A stretch of DNA of 24,096 bases from 2-02-FULL-43-11-A sp964477065 (GCA_964477065.1 CAYZCU010000012.1:1-24096); one strand, 5' to 3'. Shown: positions 8,116 to 15,431, counted from the stretch's first letter. The notes: generated by a model not told the origin, from the letters alone. Translations and numbers: made by a program.

Positions 8116-8860
8116 CCCCCAGCATGGTATGCGCATCAATGTGTTTCTTGCACAAGCGGGGATAGCCTCACGACGAGGTGCAGACGAACTTATTACGCGC
8201 AAAAAAATTATGCTCAATGGAGCTATCCTCACTGAACCAGGGGTTCGTATCGATCCGCGCACAGATGCTATCAGCTACCTCAATCCAAAAGGGGAGTGGG
8301 AGATGCTCACGACGGCTGAGGAAACGGTGATCTATGTCCTCTACAAACCACGAGGGTTTGTCACGTCCCTGCGCCCTCAAGGTCGCGATCCGATCGTTCG
8401 CAAATTGATCCCTGCAAAGCCTCGCGTCTTTCCGGTGGGAAGGCTGGATAAAGAGTCTGAGGGACTCCTCATTCTGACGAACGATGGCGATTTGGCATAT
8501 ACATTGACGCATCCCAGCACGCATATTCCCAAGACATACACCGTTCACTGCCATCTTCCCCAAACAATGACAGAAGACACGCTCAAAAGCTATCTTGGTC
8601 GACTTGCAAAAGGCGTTAAAATTGAAGGGAAGCGCACACTTCCAGCCGATATCACCTTTATCAAGTGGCTACGTCCACGCATGGTTGAGATCGTCATAAC
8701 GCTCCGGGAGGGGAGAAACAGACAGATTCGACGTATGCTTGGCTCACTCGATATCGAGGTTGTGAGGCTCATTCGTACCCGCATAGGGAAGCTCAACCTT
8801 GATGATGTGAAGCTCGATCATGGACAGTACAAAAAAGTATCGTATAGCGATATTATTTGA
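8102..8860 (+). CDS. RsuA/RluB-family rRNA pseudouridine synthase
   Basis: Converts specific uridines of rRNA to pseudouridine. Read from the ATG at 8102 it has 252 residues. The N-terminal S4 RNA-binding domain begins at MRINVFLAQAGIASRRGADE (residues 10-29). The catalytic motif PVGRLDKESEGLLILTNDG at 111-129 contains the nucleophile D116. EGRNRQIRRMLGSLDIEVVRL is the family's C-terminal motif (its first 20 residues suffice to recognise it). The family usually targets 23S U2605 (RluB) or 16S U516 (RsuA); which one cannot be decided here. An in-frame ATG at 8054 would add 16 residues from within xseB that do not fit the family; the ATG at 8129 is also possible, exactly at the S4 domain. It overlaps xseB by 14 bases and the convergent gene's end by 8. 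Confidence 0.9.
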   Translation: MTPSNPQHGMRINVFLAQAGIASRRGADELITRKKIMLNGAILTEPGVRIDPRTDAISYLNPKGEWEMLTTAEETVIYVLYKPRGFVTSLRPQGRDPIVRKLIPAKPRVFPVGRLDKESEGLLILTNDGDLAYTLTHPSTHIPKTYTVHCHLPQTMTEDTLKSYLGRLAKGVKIEGKRTLPADITFIKWLRPRMVEIVITLREGRNRQIRRMLGSLDIEVVRLIRTRIGKLNLDDVKLDHGQYKKVSYSDII

Positions 8861-9389
8861 TCCCACAGCTTGTTGGGACTGCCTTTTCATACTGTTCAAG
8901 CTCATGAAGAATCATCCCGTGAAGCATATCTGGATGAATTGGATCTTTGTCCGTCAAGATCGAAAATGTCTTCTCCTCAGACACCCGTACGCGCGTCTCC
9001 TGCATATCGATCATGACTTCCCCAAGCTCTTTACTCACGACGTGCATTGATTGCGCATCACCTGACACTTTCAGCGCCCCTTTATCAAACGAACAGTTAT
9101 ACGCCCCATCTTCATGCACAACAGCCTGATCGGATAGGCCAGTGTATATTTTGTGCAGGAGATCTTGACGAGAAATTTCAGGCGCAATACTTCCAAGTAA
9201 TTGCGCTATATCCAGTGATTGTGCAGGGGAGGGCGTTGGTTCTGGTTGCGTGTACACCACCTGCGACTGCGATCCTTGAGATGTAAGATATTCATGCAAC
9301 GGTCCAAAAATGAGAGAATACGTCCCTGCAAGCAACACAAACGCGCACAGGACCATCAGGACTCGCTTCTGCTGGATAGGCATGCTCAT
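8853..9389 (-). CDS. membrane-anchored hypothetical protein, partner of LCP gene
   Basis: Read from the ATG at 9389 (178 residues) the protein has a short basic start (MSMPIQQKRV) and a membrane segment at about residues 11-28, then a Pro/Gln/Thr linker and an extracytoplasmic domain of about 120 residues with two cysteines (YNCSFDKG and PTSCGIK) that could form a disulfide. I do not recognise the domain. The start follows the LCP gene's TAA by one base (TAATATG), so the two genes are coupled. A start at 9410 would overlap LCP by 20 bases and is less attractive. It ends overlapping the convergent pseudouridine synthase gene by 8 bases, with no room for a separate terminator. A role in cell-wall assembly is inferred from its neighbour only. 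Confidence 0.7.
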   Translation of the reverse strand: MSMPIQQKRVLMVLCAFVLLAGTYSLIFGPLHEYLTSQGSQSQVVYTQPEPTPSPAQSLDIAQLLGSIAPEISRQDLLHKIYTGLSDQAVVHEDGAYNCSFDKGALKVSGDAQSMHVVSKELGEVMIDMQETRVRVSEEKTFSILTDKDPIHPDMLHGMILHELEQYEKAVPTSCGIK

Positions 9390-9390
9390 A

Positions 9391-10656
9391 TTAGTGCTTC
9401 CTCGTGACAACTGGGCTCACTTTGAGCGTAGGAACTGGTGTCACCGGGGTCTTACCAGCAAGATAAATTTTCATATCCCGCTTAAGCGACGTCCAGATAA
9501 AGTTACCATCTTTGGAGGTAAGAATGTACTGGCCATCATCTGAATAACCATCAACCATGTAGTTATCTGTTGTCAGAACGATCTGATTGATCGTATAGCT
9601 TTTCACGTGAGGAGCTTCCTTCAGGAGTCGTTGAATAAGCTCGATTGACATATCCGTACGCACATTATTTTCAAGATCATTGAGTAGGGAAGGAATCTTG
9701 GGCAAAAATCCGATGCTCAAGACGCGATCTCGCAATGCTTCGATAAACAGTTGCTGTCGGCGAGCTCGATTGAAGTCACCGCCATCTTCTGGGGAATGTC
9801 GTGATCGGACAAATTTCAGCGCGGTCTCTCCGTCCATCGTCTGCGCACCTGCATCAAAATGAAGCAATTCATAGCGACACGGATAGGCAAGTTCAGGGCT
9901 TTCAGTCGCGATTTTCTCCTTTTCTTCAAAACCAACAAGATCATCTTGAGCAAGACCACACAAGTCAGATTCTTTACCATCAATGGGGTACAGTGGATCT
10001 GTAAATGAGCGCTCCACAGTAACTTCAACGCCACCTAATGTGTCCACAACCTGCTTAAACCCGCTGAAATCGACGGCCACATAATTATCAATTGGCTGGC
10101 CAATAATATCTTTGACTGTTTCTTTGAGCAATATTCCCGCACCCGCAACACCATCATATTTTTTCGGTACATCAGGATAATTTTTACGAAACAGCCCCGT
10201 CTGATAAACAGAATTGATCTTGCGGGCAAACTCATCACCTGATGTTGTCGGAATTCGCACCCACGTGTCACGCGGGATTGAGACAAGCGTCACCCGCTTA
10301 TGTTCAGTATCAATTGAAGCAAACATCATCGTGTCAGTCAGATATGCCCCATCATGTCCGGGTCCACCATACCCCATCACAAGGAGATTAAAAACCTTTT
10401 TCTCTTTTGGAATAGGAGACGCGTCAATACCCGATCGCGTACTGATACGTGAATACAGTGTGTTTACTCGCGCAACAAACAACAATCCGACGATAAAGAT
10501 CAACAATCCAATCCCATACAAAAATTGCTTTCGCTGAGTTGGTGTGAGGTATGCTCCAAACGATCCTCGTTTCAAGCCTGCAGTCGATGCAGAGGTGCGT
10601 CTGGCCATCCCCTTCCGAGCAGATCTTGGAAGGTCATCGACTGGAATATGCTTCAT
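9391..10656 (-). CDS. LytR-CpsA-Psr (LCP) family cell-wall glycopolymer ligase
   Basis: LCP proteins transfer undecaprenyl-linked glycopolymers to peptidoglycan outside the membrane. This one has 421 residues: a basic cytoplasmic tail of about 44, a membrane segment at about 45-63 and an LCP core from about residue 88. The core shows FNLLVMGYGG, TDTMMFASID, the VTLVSIPRDTWVRIP motif with its conserved Arg around 129, and FVRSRHSPEDGGDFNRARRQ, which holds the arginines that bind the pyrophosphate lipid. TMDGETALKFVRSR is also diagnostic. There is no LytR_C domain. An extended -10 box (TGC TACAAT) lies eight bases before the ATG, so the mRNA is nearly leaderless. It is followed by a one-pass membrane protein in the same operon. 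A second, degenerate LCP-like gene lies at 14504-15424. Confidence 0.93.
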   Translation of the reverse strand: MKHIPVDDLPRSARKGMARRTSASTAGLKRGSFGAYLTPTQRKQFLYGIGLLIFIVGLLFVARVNTLYSRISTRSGIDASPIPKEKKVFNLLVMGYGGPGHDGAYLTDTMMFASIDTEHKRVTLVSIPRDTWVRIPTTSGDEFARKINSVYQTGLFRKNYPDVPKKYDGVAGAGILLKETVKDIIGQPIDNYVAVDFSGFKQVVDTLGGVEVTVERSFTDPLYPIDGKESDLCGLAQDDLVGFEEKEKIATESPELAYPCRYELLHFDAGAQTMDGETALKFVRSRHSPEDGGDFNRARRQQLFIEALRDRVLSIGFLPKIPSLLNDLENNVRTDMSIELIQRLLKEAPHVKSYTINQIVLTTDNYMVDGYSDDGQYILTSKDGNFIWTSLKRDMKIYLAGKTPVTPVPTLKVSPVVTRKH

Positions 10657-10664
10657 AAGTCTTC

Positions 10665-10673
10665 ATTGTAGCA
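10665..10673 (-). promoter_or_regulatory. extended -10 promoter of the LCP operon
   Basis: On the minus strand TGC is followed by TACAAT (10670-10665), eight bases before the ATG at 10656. No convincing -35 box is seen. Confidence 0.55.
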
Positions 10674-10983
10674 AATTACGATGTGATTTCCTCTTTTCAA
10701 TTTGTTCGTCTGTGACCTTCATATCAGCCCTCATAAAAGCCTCTTAATGCGAGTTTTATGGATGATGACGTATATCTATGCCTTATGATATTTCTAGGGC
10801 ATTTGGTGAGGGCTCAGCTATTTTTAGCCTCAAATAGTCGCCACACGCATGATAGATAGCCTCAAAATGAGCGTAGCCAGCATAAAATGAGCCCCCACCT
10901 ACCGAGAAAGTAGGCGAGAGGGAAGGCAAAAGGGAGCTTTGTACCAAGCTATTTGAACCCAGTAAACGGACTATAATATATAA

Positions 10984-11166
10984 ATGCGCATAAAAAACAG
11001 GACACATCTAAACGGAGAACACAGGAAGATCAGCTCAGGAGCTGGCGGTGCAGACAGGGGAGCACAAGCAGATTTTGTACCAACACATAATGATATTAAA
11101 ATCACTCCACTCTTCCAGTCTTCCAACCGAGACGTCGTAAAAGATATAATTTACGACGTTACATAA
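10984..11166 (+). CDS. possible small protein behind a leaderless-type promoter
   Basis: A 60-codon frame that begins MRIKNRTHLNGEHRK. It has no known motif and its composition (basic start, Gly/Ala-rich middle) is not decisive. The only argument for it is position: TATAAT at 10972-10977 lies six bases upstream of the ATG, the same spacing seen before clear genes of this window. Its end overlaps a perfect 28-bp palindrome (11132-11159), so the region may instead be a non-coding RNA or a protein-binding site. Its TAA overlaps another ATG at 11166 (TAATG) that opens a 23-codon frame, which in turn overlaps a 35-codon frame at 11234 (ATGA); both may be chance. Confidence 0.25.
   Translation: MRIKNRTHLNGEHRKISSGAGGADRGAQADFVPTHNDIKITPLFQSSNRDVVKDIIYDVT
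11132..11159. repeat. perfect 28-bp interrupted palindrome
   Basis: ACGTCGTAAA, eight bases (AGATATAA), then TTTACGACGT: arms pair perfectly. The centre contains TATAAT (11145-11150). Read as 11-6-11 it has the size of a XerCD dif site, but its sequence does not match known dif arms well; an operator or a hairpin is equally possible. Confidence 0.7.
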
Positions 11167-11449
11167 TGAGCTTTCCCCGCAGACAGATACCACTAAAAAT
11201 GACTTATACGGAAATTCCATATATGCGGAACATATGAAGGAGTCATCACACTGTTCTGGTTATTTGTGGTACATGTTTGTACTTTCACTTGTGCGAACAG
11301 CACTCCTTTCGTACCAGCTTATCGCGATATATTCACCCTGAGAGGGCTTCACTTCTGAGAGGACTTTGGGGTGCCATCAAATGTTTACATTTGGCCTGTC
11401 AGGATAGTCTATTTTGAATAATTTGAGACTAAAACATGTGTTTTGGCGC

Positions 11450-11477
11450 GTTAGCAGTTATCCACATGGGTGCTAAC
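11450..11477. repeat. inverted repeat enclosing a perfect DnaA-box sequence
   Basis: GTTAGCA (11450-11456) and TGCTAAC (11471-11477) flank a 14-base loop that contains TTATCCACA (11458-11466), identical to the DnaA-box consensus. I saw no second perfect box nearby, so it is not called an origin. Confidence 0.55.
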
Positions 11478-11697
11478 ACGAAGTAAAGGAGCCTGTTGCA
11501 ACGATCCGATTTGATACAGTTACGTTCGGAAATTCAGACAATTTGAGGTCAACAGTTTGGTACATAATACTTTTTTATAAAAATACTATAGGACATACTC
11601 CCGGATAGTATACAAAACGCACGTCCGTGAGTTTTGCTACTTCCCCACTCCTCTACTCCTGGGTATCGTATCTTTTTTTGAGGCTAGGAAGCGCTGA

Positions 11698-11889
11698 TTA
11701 TTTTCCCATTGAAAACCCAAGCGCTGTGCCGATGAGTATCCACACAACCACAACAAGACCTATAATCACCCCAATCGCAACTTGCGCAAATAAATAGTGC
11801 CCGAGTACGGCAAATGATCGCTTGATGAGCTTATCTGAGTTCAACCAGCCTGAATATGAGTACGTGTCTTCTGATGTTTTCTTTTGCAT
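11698..11889 (-). CDS. small single-pass membrane protein
   Basis: A 63-residue protein of unknown function read from the ATG at 11889. A polar N-terminus of about 30 residues (MQKKTSEDTYSYSGWLNSDK) is followed by a hydrophobic helix (about residues 36-57: AQVAIGVIIGLVVVVWILIG) and a short tail. The start is decided by an exceptionally strong Shine-Dalgarno, GGAGGTGA at 11904-11897, seven bases before the ATG; a further in-frame ATG at 11916 would read through that site. It is the last gene of the yebC operon, only about 33 bases after the larger membrane protein. The strong ribosome site contrasts with the leaderless starts of operon-first genes here. Confidence 0.72.
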   Translation of the reverse strand: MQKKTSEDTYSYSGWLNSDKLIKRSFAVLGHYLFAQVAIGVIIGLVVVVWILIGTALGFSMGK

Positions 11890-11896
11890 ATGTTCT

Positions 11897-11904
11897 TCAC
11901 CTCC
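11897..11904 (-). promoter_or_regulatory. strong Shine-Dalgarno GGAGGTGA
   Basis: Near-perfect complement of the 16S rRNA tail, seven bases before the ATG at 11889. It decides that start and shows that this organism also uses Shine-Dalgarno initiation. Confidence 0.8.
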
Positions 11905-11922
11905 CCTGTCTAACATGGATAT

Positions 11923-12723
11923 TTACCATCCAATTGTCAGAAACAGCACAACGACCGCGCTGACTAGGACAAATAAATACTCCCTCACCCGTTCTTTAAA
12001 CAATATATCTTGCATGTGGAGCTGTAAAATTCCCGTCACAGCGTAAAAAAGTGAGGTCAAAGTGAGCGCAAAAATTGACTGATTGACAGGCATAAATGAC
12101 AAGAGCACCCCTATTTCACCGATAATGAGGCTAAGTAAACTTGCGTTGTGGAGACGTTCACGCTCAACAATGTCCGTGGGATCAACTGACCATAGCATGT
12201 GCAATACAAGCGGAAAGCTTACCACAACAATCAATACCCCATTGACGACACTATGCAGGCGCAGAGATGCGATCAAGCTATATGCCAAAAAGGAACAAAT
12301 GGTCAAAAAGAGATAATTGACAGAAAACGCTGCTCGAAAGAGCTGAATACTCTTAGATACTCCAACATTGAATATGTTCTGACACAGCAAAAGTGCATAC
12401 ATTGAGACGATATAGATTGTCATAAAGGGCAATCGCGTCAGCCAACGTTGTGGGACAAAAAAGTAAAAGAGGTACAGGACGATTGAAAAATATATGGTCG
12501 GGATGAAAAGCATCACTCGTTCGTGCTTGTGTATCCCCTCTAGCAAAGCGCCGTACGTCAACAGATATACGCCACATGCTAATAGCGGGACTATAAAAAA
12601 TGCCTGCTCGATGCTGAAAAACGTGCCACACATGTAAAACAGGGCGAGAAGAAAGGTCGCGAGTATGAATCGCTGGCGCTTCCCTATCTTCATAAAAAAT
12701 TTGCGCGTGCGTGTGAGTTGCAT
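11923..12723 (-). CDS. polytopic membrane protein of unknown function
   Basis: A 266-residue protein dominated by hydrophobic segments, about eight by eye, starting at residues 19-35 and ending at 248-264. It has a basic N-terminus (MQLTRTRKFFMKIGKRQR) and short charged loops such as VDPTDIVERERLHN around residues 182-195. No transporter or enzyme motif is recognised. It begins four bases after the yebC stop and precedes the small membrane protein, so the three are one operon; such a link to yebC does not define a function. The in-frame ATG at residue 11 is an alternative start. Confidence 0.72.
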   Translation of the reverse strand: MQLTRTRKFFMKIGKRQRFILATFLLALFYMCGTFFSIEQAFFIVPLLACGVYLLTYGALLEGIHKHERVMLFIPTIYFSIVLYLFYFFVPQRWLTRLPFMTIYIVSMYALLLCQNIFNVGVSKSIQLFRAAFSVNYLFLTICSFLAYSLIASLRLHSVVNGVLIVVVSFPLVLHMLWSVDPTDIVERERLHNASLLSLIIGEIGVLLSFMPVNQSIFALTLTSLFYAVTGILQLHMQDILFKERVREYLFVLVSAVVVLFLTIGW

Positions 12724-12727
12724 ATAG

Positions 12728-13465
12728 TTATATTACAGCAGTGTAAACATTTGTGTAGACGTTCTGCACATCATCATTGTTTTCAAGCTTGTCAACAAGG
12801 TGTTCAACTTTTTCCATCATGGTTGCATCGATTTCTATAGGACTGAGTGGTTTGTAGATGATGTCAAGTACCCTTGGAGCGCTTTGGATTCCGGCAGAGC
12901 GTAGAACCTGTTGCACTTTCCCAGCTTGAGCAAAGGGAATAAAAAATATATAGGCTTCGTCATCTTCCTCCATATCTATCCCTTCAAGCGTATCAAACAA
13001 ATCATAGGCTTGCTCTTCCGTCATTGCCATTCGTGCAATTTCAACATAGCCACATTGGACGAAAAGATGAGATACAGCGTTAGGTGAGGCAATCTTGCCA
13101 CCATTTTTGTCTAGGATCTGCTTGATTTCAGAGATCGTTCGAGTAGATTTATCTGTGATAGCCGTAATCATCAAGGCTGACCCACCCGGTCCAAACCCCT
13201 CATACACCAGCTCTTTCATCTGCAATGCGCCTGTGCCCAGCCCCTTGTCTATTGCACGCTGGATCGTGTCTTTGGGCATGTTAAATGAGCGTGCGCGTTC
13301 GACAGCAAGGCGGAGTTTCAGATTTTTTTCTGGATCACCAATCCCTCCTCCTTCTTGCACAGCGGTGGTCACCAGACGTGACATTTTTGCAAAGATATTG
13401 CTTCGCTGAGCATCTTTTGCCTCTTTTTTGTGTTTAATGTTTGCCCATTTTGAGTGCCCTGCCAT
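12728..13465 (-). CDS. yebC: YebC/PmpR family regulator or translation factor
   Basis: Read from the ATG at 13465 it has 245 residues and starts with the family signature MAGHSKWANIKHKKEAKDA. Other conserved parts are RLAVERARSFNMPKDTIQRA, YEGFGPGG and GGKIASPNAVSHLF, and the usual C-terminal LVDKLENNDDVQNVYTN. YebC proteins were described as transcription regulators; work on the bacterial family also links YebC-type proteins to translation of proline-rich stretches. Length is normal. An upstream in-frame ATG at 13504 would add 13 residues not found in the family. The minus-strand TATAAT at 13508-13503 would give a leader of about 30 bases. The gene heads an operon with two membrane proteins. 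Confidence 0.95.
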   Translation of the reverse strand: MAGHSKWANIKHKKEAKDAQRSNIFAKMSRLVTTAVQEGGGIGDPEKNLKLRLAVERARSFNMPKDTIQRAIDKGLGTGALQMKELVYEGFGPGGSALMITAITDKSTRTISEIKQILDKNGGKIASPNAVSHLFVQCGYVEIARMAMTEEQAYDLFDTLEGIDMEEDDEAYIFFIPFAQAGKVQQVLRSAGIQSAPRVLDIIYKPLSPIEIDATMMEKVEHLVDKLENNDDVQNVYTNVYTAVI

Positions 13466-13481
13466 AGATATATATTGCGAG

Positions 13482-13510
13482 TTGACAAAAAATTCTGATC
13501 TCATTATACT
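13482..13510 (+). promoter_or_regulatory. canonical promoter of the TPR gene overlapping the yebC promoter
   Basis: TTGACA (13482-13487), 17-base spacer, TATACT (13505-13510) on the plus strand, about 33 bases of leader before the ATG at 13550. On the minus strand TATAAT occupies 13508-13503, a likely yebC -10 box, so the two -10 boxes share four bases and polymerases cannot bind both at once. Confidence 0.75.
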
Positions 13511-13549
13511 ACAGATTCAGTTTAGGATCGTCCGGCTCGCACCAAACAC

Positions 13550-14407
13550 ATGGAAATTAAAATCGAAAAACTTCATAATCAAGCGGTTGAAGCGGCATTG
13601 AAACAGAATTGGGAGACAGCAATTACCCTCAATCTTGAGATTATCGCACTTGATCCGACCTACATAGATGCCTATTTGGGGCTTGGCTTCGCGTATATGC
13701 ACGTGAGCAACCTCAAGGAAGCAAAGGCGCAGTACAAGAAAGCGCTTGAGATAGACCCTGTCAACGTCATCGCCCAAAATAATGTAGACAAGCTTAACAT
13801 TTTATTGAAAAAAGGTTCAAACTATTCCCACGAAGATATTCAGGTTTCGTTGTCGCCGGAGACGTTTATGCACACAGAAGGTCGTACACGTATCGTGACA
13901 TTGTCCAACATCGGCCAGGCTGATGTGCTTGCGATGCTCAAAATTGGTGAGCATGTTTTTTTGAAGTCCAAGAAGCGACGCATCGAGGTTCGCAATAAAA
14001 AGGGTGACTATATTGGCTGTCTTCCTGACGACATTTCCAAGCGCCTTGCCTTCTTCATAGAAGCAAAAACGGAATACGACACAATTATCAAGGCGGCGAC
14101 AAAAAATTCCGTCGATGTCTTTATCAAAGAAACAGTCAAAGGAGCGAAAGTAAAACACTACATTTCATTTCCTGAAAATATCCAAGATGATTTGAAGAAA
14201 ATCATGCACTTTCATGATGGGCAAACGGTCTCTTCTGATGATTCACAGCAACAGCATGATGAGGATGGAAACGAAATTTTTGACGAAGATGATGTCGAAG
14301 ATCTCGATGAGCTTGCTAGAACACACGAAGATGACGAGGATGATGACCTGGAATATCTGAGTGAGCTTGAAGAAGACGATGACGACGGTGACGAAGAGGA
14401 TATGTAA
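13550..14407 (+). CDS. TPR protein with HIRAN-like middle and acidic tail
   Basis: A 285-residue, apparently cytoplasmic protein. Residues about 4-71 are two tetratricopeptide repeats (AVEAALKQNWETAITLNLE; then AYLGLGFAYMHVSNLKEAK), a protein-protein interaction module. Residues about 110-210 contain HVFLKSKKRRIEVRNKKGDY and IGCLPDDISKRLAFFIEA, which resemble by eye the HIRAN layout (conserved residues, a strand 'G-x-IGxLP', then 'I...LA'). Residues about 228-285 are an almost continuous Asp/Glu tail. The acidic tail could be a nucleic-acid mimic or chaperone-like segment; this is inference. It is transcribed divergently from yebC with overlapping promoters. It ends next to an octamer array shared with a convergent gene. 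Confidence 0.75.
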   Translation: MEIKIEKLHNQAVEAALKQNWETAITLNLEIIALDPTYIDAYLGLGFAYMHVSNLKEAKAQYKKALEIDPVNVIAQNNVDKLNILLKKGSNYSHEDIQVSLSPETFMHTEGRTRIVTLSNIGQADVLAMLKIGEHVFLKSKKRRIEVRNKKGDYIGCLPDDISKRLAFFIEAKTEYDTIIKAATKNSVDVFIKETVKGAKVKHYISFPENIQDDLKKIMHFHDGQTVSSDDSQQQHDEDGNEIFDEDDVEDLDELARTHEDDEDDDLEYLSELEEDDDDGDEEDM

Positions 14408-14412
14408 AATAG

Positions 14413-14504
14413 AAATCTAGTGATCTGGTGATCTAGTGATCTGTTGATCTAAAAAACTCTTGCCCCTTCTAGATTTCTAGGTTACTAGATCACTAGATTC
14501 CTAC
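14413..14504. repeat. octamer CTAG array 1, between convergent genes
   Basis: Five in-register 8-base units (AAATCTAG, TGATCTGG, TGATCTAG, TGATCTGT, TGATCTAA) are followed by a 16-base non-repeat and then CTAG, ATTTCTAG, GTTACTAG, ATCACTAG, ATTCCTAC. The two halves are inverted: 14414-14426 pairs perfectly with 14487-14499 over 13 bp. It fills the gap between the TPR gene and the convergent LCP-like gene and may act as a bidirectional terminator, though no U-tract is evident. Confidence 0.85.
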
Positions 14505-15424
14505 TACTCCCACTTATCCGACAATCGAGCACCGAGGATCACTTCTATATCAGCCCCTTCTACCTTCCCCATATGCGTTGAACATCCAAATATATTTGCA
14601 AGATAGTGAACGGTTTTGGTCAACTCCTCTTTTGACGTGGTCACGCGACATCCCTGTGGCGGACTGATGTGACTGTCTTCTGTCAGATCAACCACACGCA
14701 CGCCTTGCCCCTCAATGATGCGCGCAAGCGTCACTGCGCTTGAATACGACACATACACAAGCCGAATCTCCTCTGCTTCATCTCGAAGAGACTGGTGATA
14801 AAAAAATCCGCGATATTTTTTCAAAAAACGCTTCTCTGAAAAGATCACATCTCCCTGTGCGTCCTCTTTGAATGTCCCCTTCAGGACAGCAAAATCCTGT
14901 GCACGGTACTGCGCGAGCGTATAGACTAGATAGAGCTTGTCAAAAACGTTTCCGTCAAACGTGTAGTGAGATGAAAATACCTGCTTCATGACAGTCAATG
15001 CATCAAACGCTGGTTGCTCGTGTGATGTTTTTGAATAGATCCGCGTGTCCTTTGGGGCTATAGAGTAATCCACATATGCAGATATCATGGATGAAAATGT
15101 TCGAGTAATAAGCTCAGGATCTTTTTCAAGATGTGCAAGCTTTCCCAGAGCCCCAACTCGATATCTACCATATCCACCAGGGACGGTCACGCTATCTTCG
15201 TGTGAAAATGGAATGACATAATGCACGCCATCAGTAAGTCCAACGGATATGAGCACGGGCTCTGGCCCATACATGACGATGTTGATCCGATCTCGCTTTT
15301 GCATGAGCGCAGATTGGCGCAAGCTTCGTACCGTGACAAAGAGCAGATAGACGGACAATAAGCCTAAAAACACATATCCGATCCCCACCATGCGTGTTCC
15401 TCGACCCGATCCGCGTCGTGACAT
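14504..15424 (-). CDS. degenerate LCP-like protein with LytR_C-type C-terminus
   Basis: A 306-residue single-pass protein (membrane segment about residues 13-31 after a basic start). It resembles a weakened LCP protein: INIVMYGPEP at about 47-56, a strand in place of the SIPRDT motif (YVIPFSHEDSVTVPGGYGRY), then GALGKLAHLEKDPELITRTF and SAYVDYSI, matching the layout of 'KINAAY..GG.....GI.IDYY'. The arginines that bind the lipid phosphate in true LCP proteins are not evident. The C-terminal ~80 residues (IRLVYVSYSSAVTLARIIEGQG to ADIEVILGARL; first 20 residues decisive) resemble the LytR_C domain. It follows the antiporter gene by seven bases and so shares its operon. It is probably an envelope protein without ligase activity; the relationship is my inference from pattern. 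Confidence 0.6.
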   Translation of the reverse strand: MSRRGSGRGTRMVGIGYVFLGLLSVYLLFVTVRSLRQSALMQKRDRINIVMYGPEPVLISVGLTDGVHYVIPFSHEDSVTVPGGYGRYRVGALGKLAHLEKDPELITRTFSSMISAYVDYSIAPKDTRIYSKTSHEQPAFDALTVMKQVFSSHYTFDGNVFDKLYLVYTLAQYRAQDFAVLKGTFKEDAQGDVIFSEKRFLKKYRGFFYHQSLRDEAEEIRLVYVSYSSAVTLARIIEGQGVRVVDLTEDSHISPPQGCRVTTSKEELTKTVHYLANIFGCSTHMGKVEGADIEVILGARLSDKWE

Positions 15425-15431
15425 AGGCTAT

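Larger units (their letters stand above)
10657..11697. other. 1 kb region without a recognisable gene, rich in inverted repeats
   Basis: The longest gene-poor stretch of the window, between two minus-strand operons. No reading frame has family-like sequence. It contains: a TATAAT six bases before a 60-codon frame at 10984; a CAGCTC-AG-GAGCTG hairpin at 11031-11044; a perfect 10-8-10 palindrome at 11132-11159; a hairpin with a DnaA-box-like loop at 11450-11477; an ATACTAT/ATAGTAT inverted repeat at 11583-11611; repeated TAGCCTCAAA (10825, 10857) and AAAATGAGC (10864, 10884); and TGTACCAA copies at 10940, 11076 and, inverted, 11557. It could hold a non-coding RNA, a regulatory or a replication/segregation site. 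No known RNA family was recognised. Confidence 0.6.

Noticed and set aside
10969..10995. Partial similarity to the E. coli dif site (TGCGCAT next to TATATTAT on the minus strand)
   Set aside because: The halves are out of phase by one base and the arms match only about 6-7 of 11 positions in AT-rich DNA; also overlaps a promoter-like box.
10783..11007. 74-codon minus-strand frame in the gene-poor region
   Set aside because: Low-complexity, no promoter or ribosome site, covers the TATAAT of the opposite frame; looks like chance.
11340..11697. tmRNA, RNase P RNA or SRP RNA in the gene-free region
   Set aside because: None of their conserved motifs (tRNA-like ends, AGGAAAGTCC, GGAA tetraloop core) was found on either strand.
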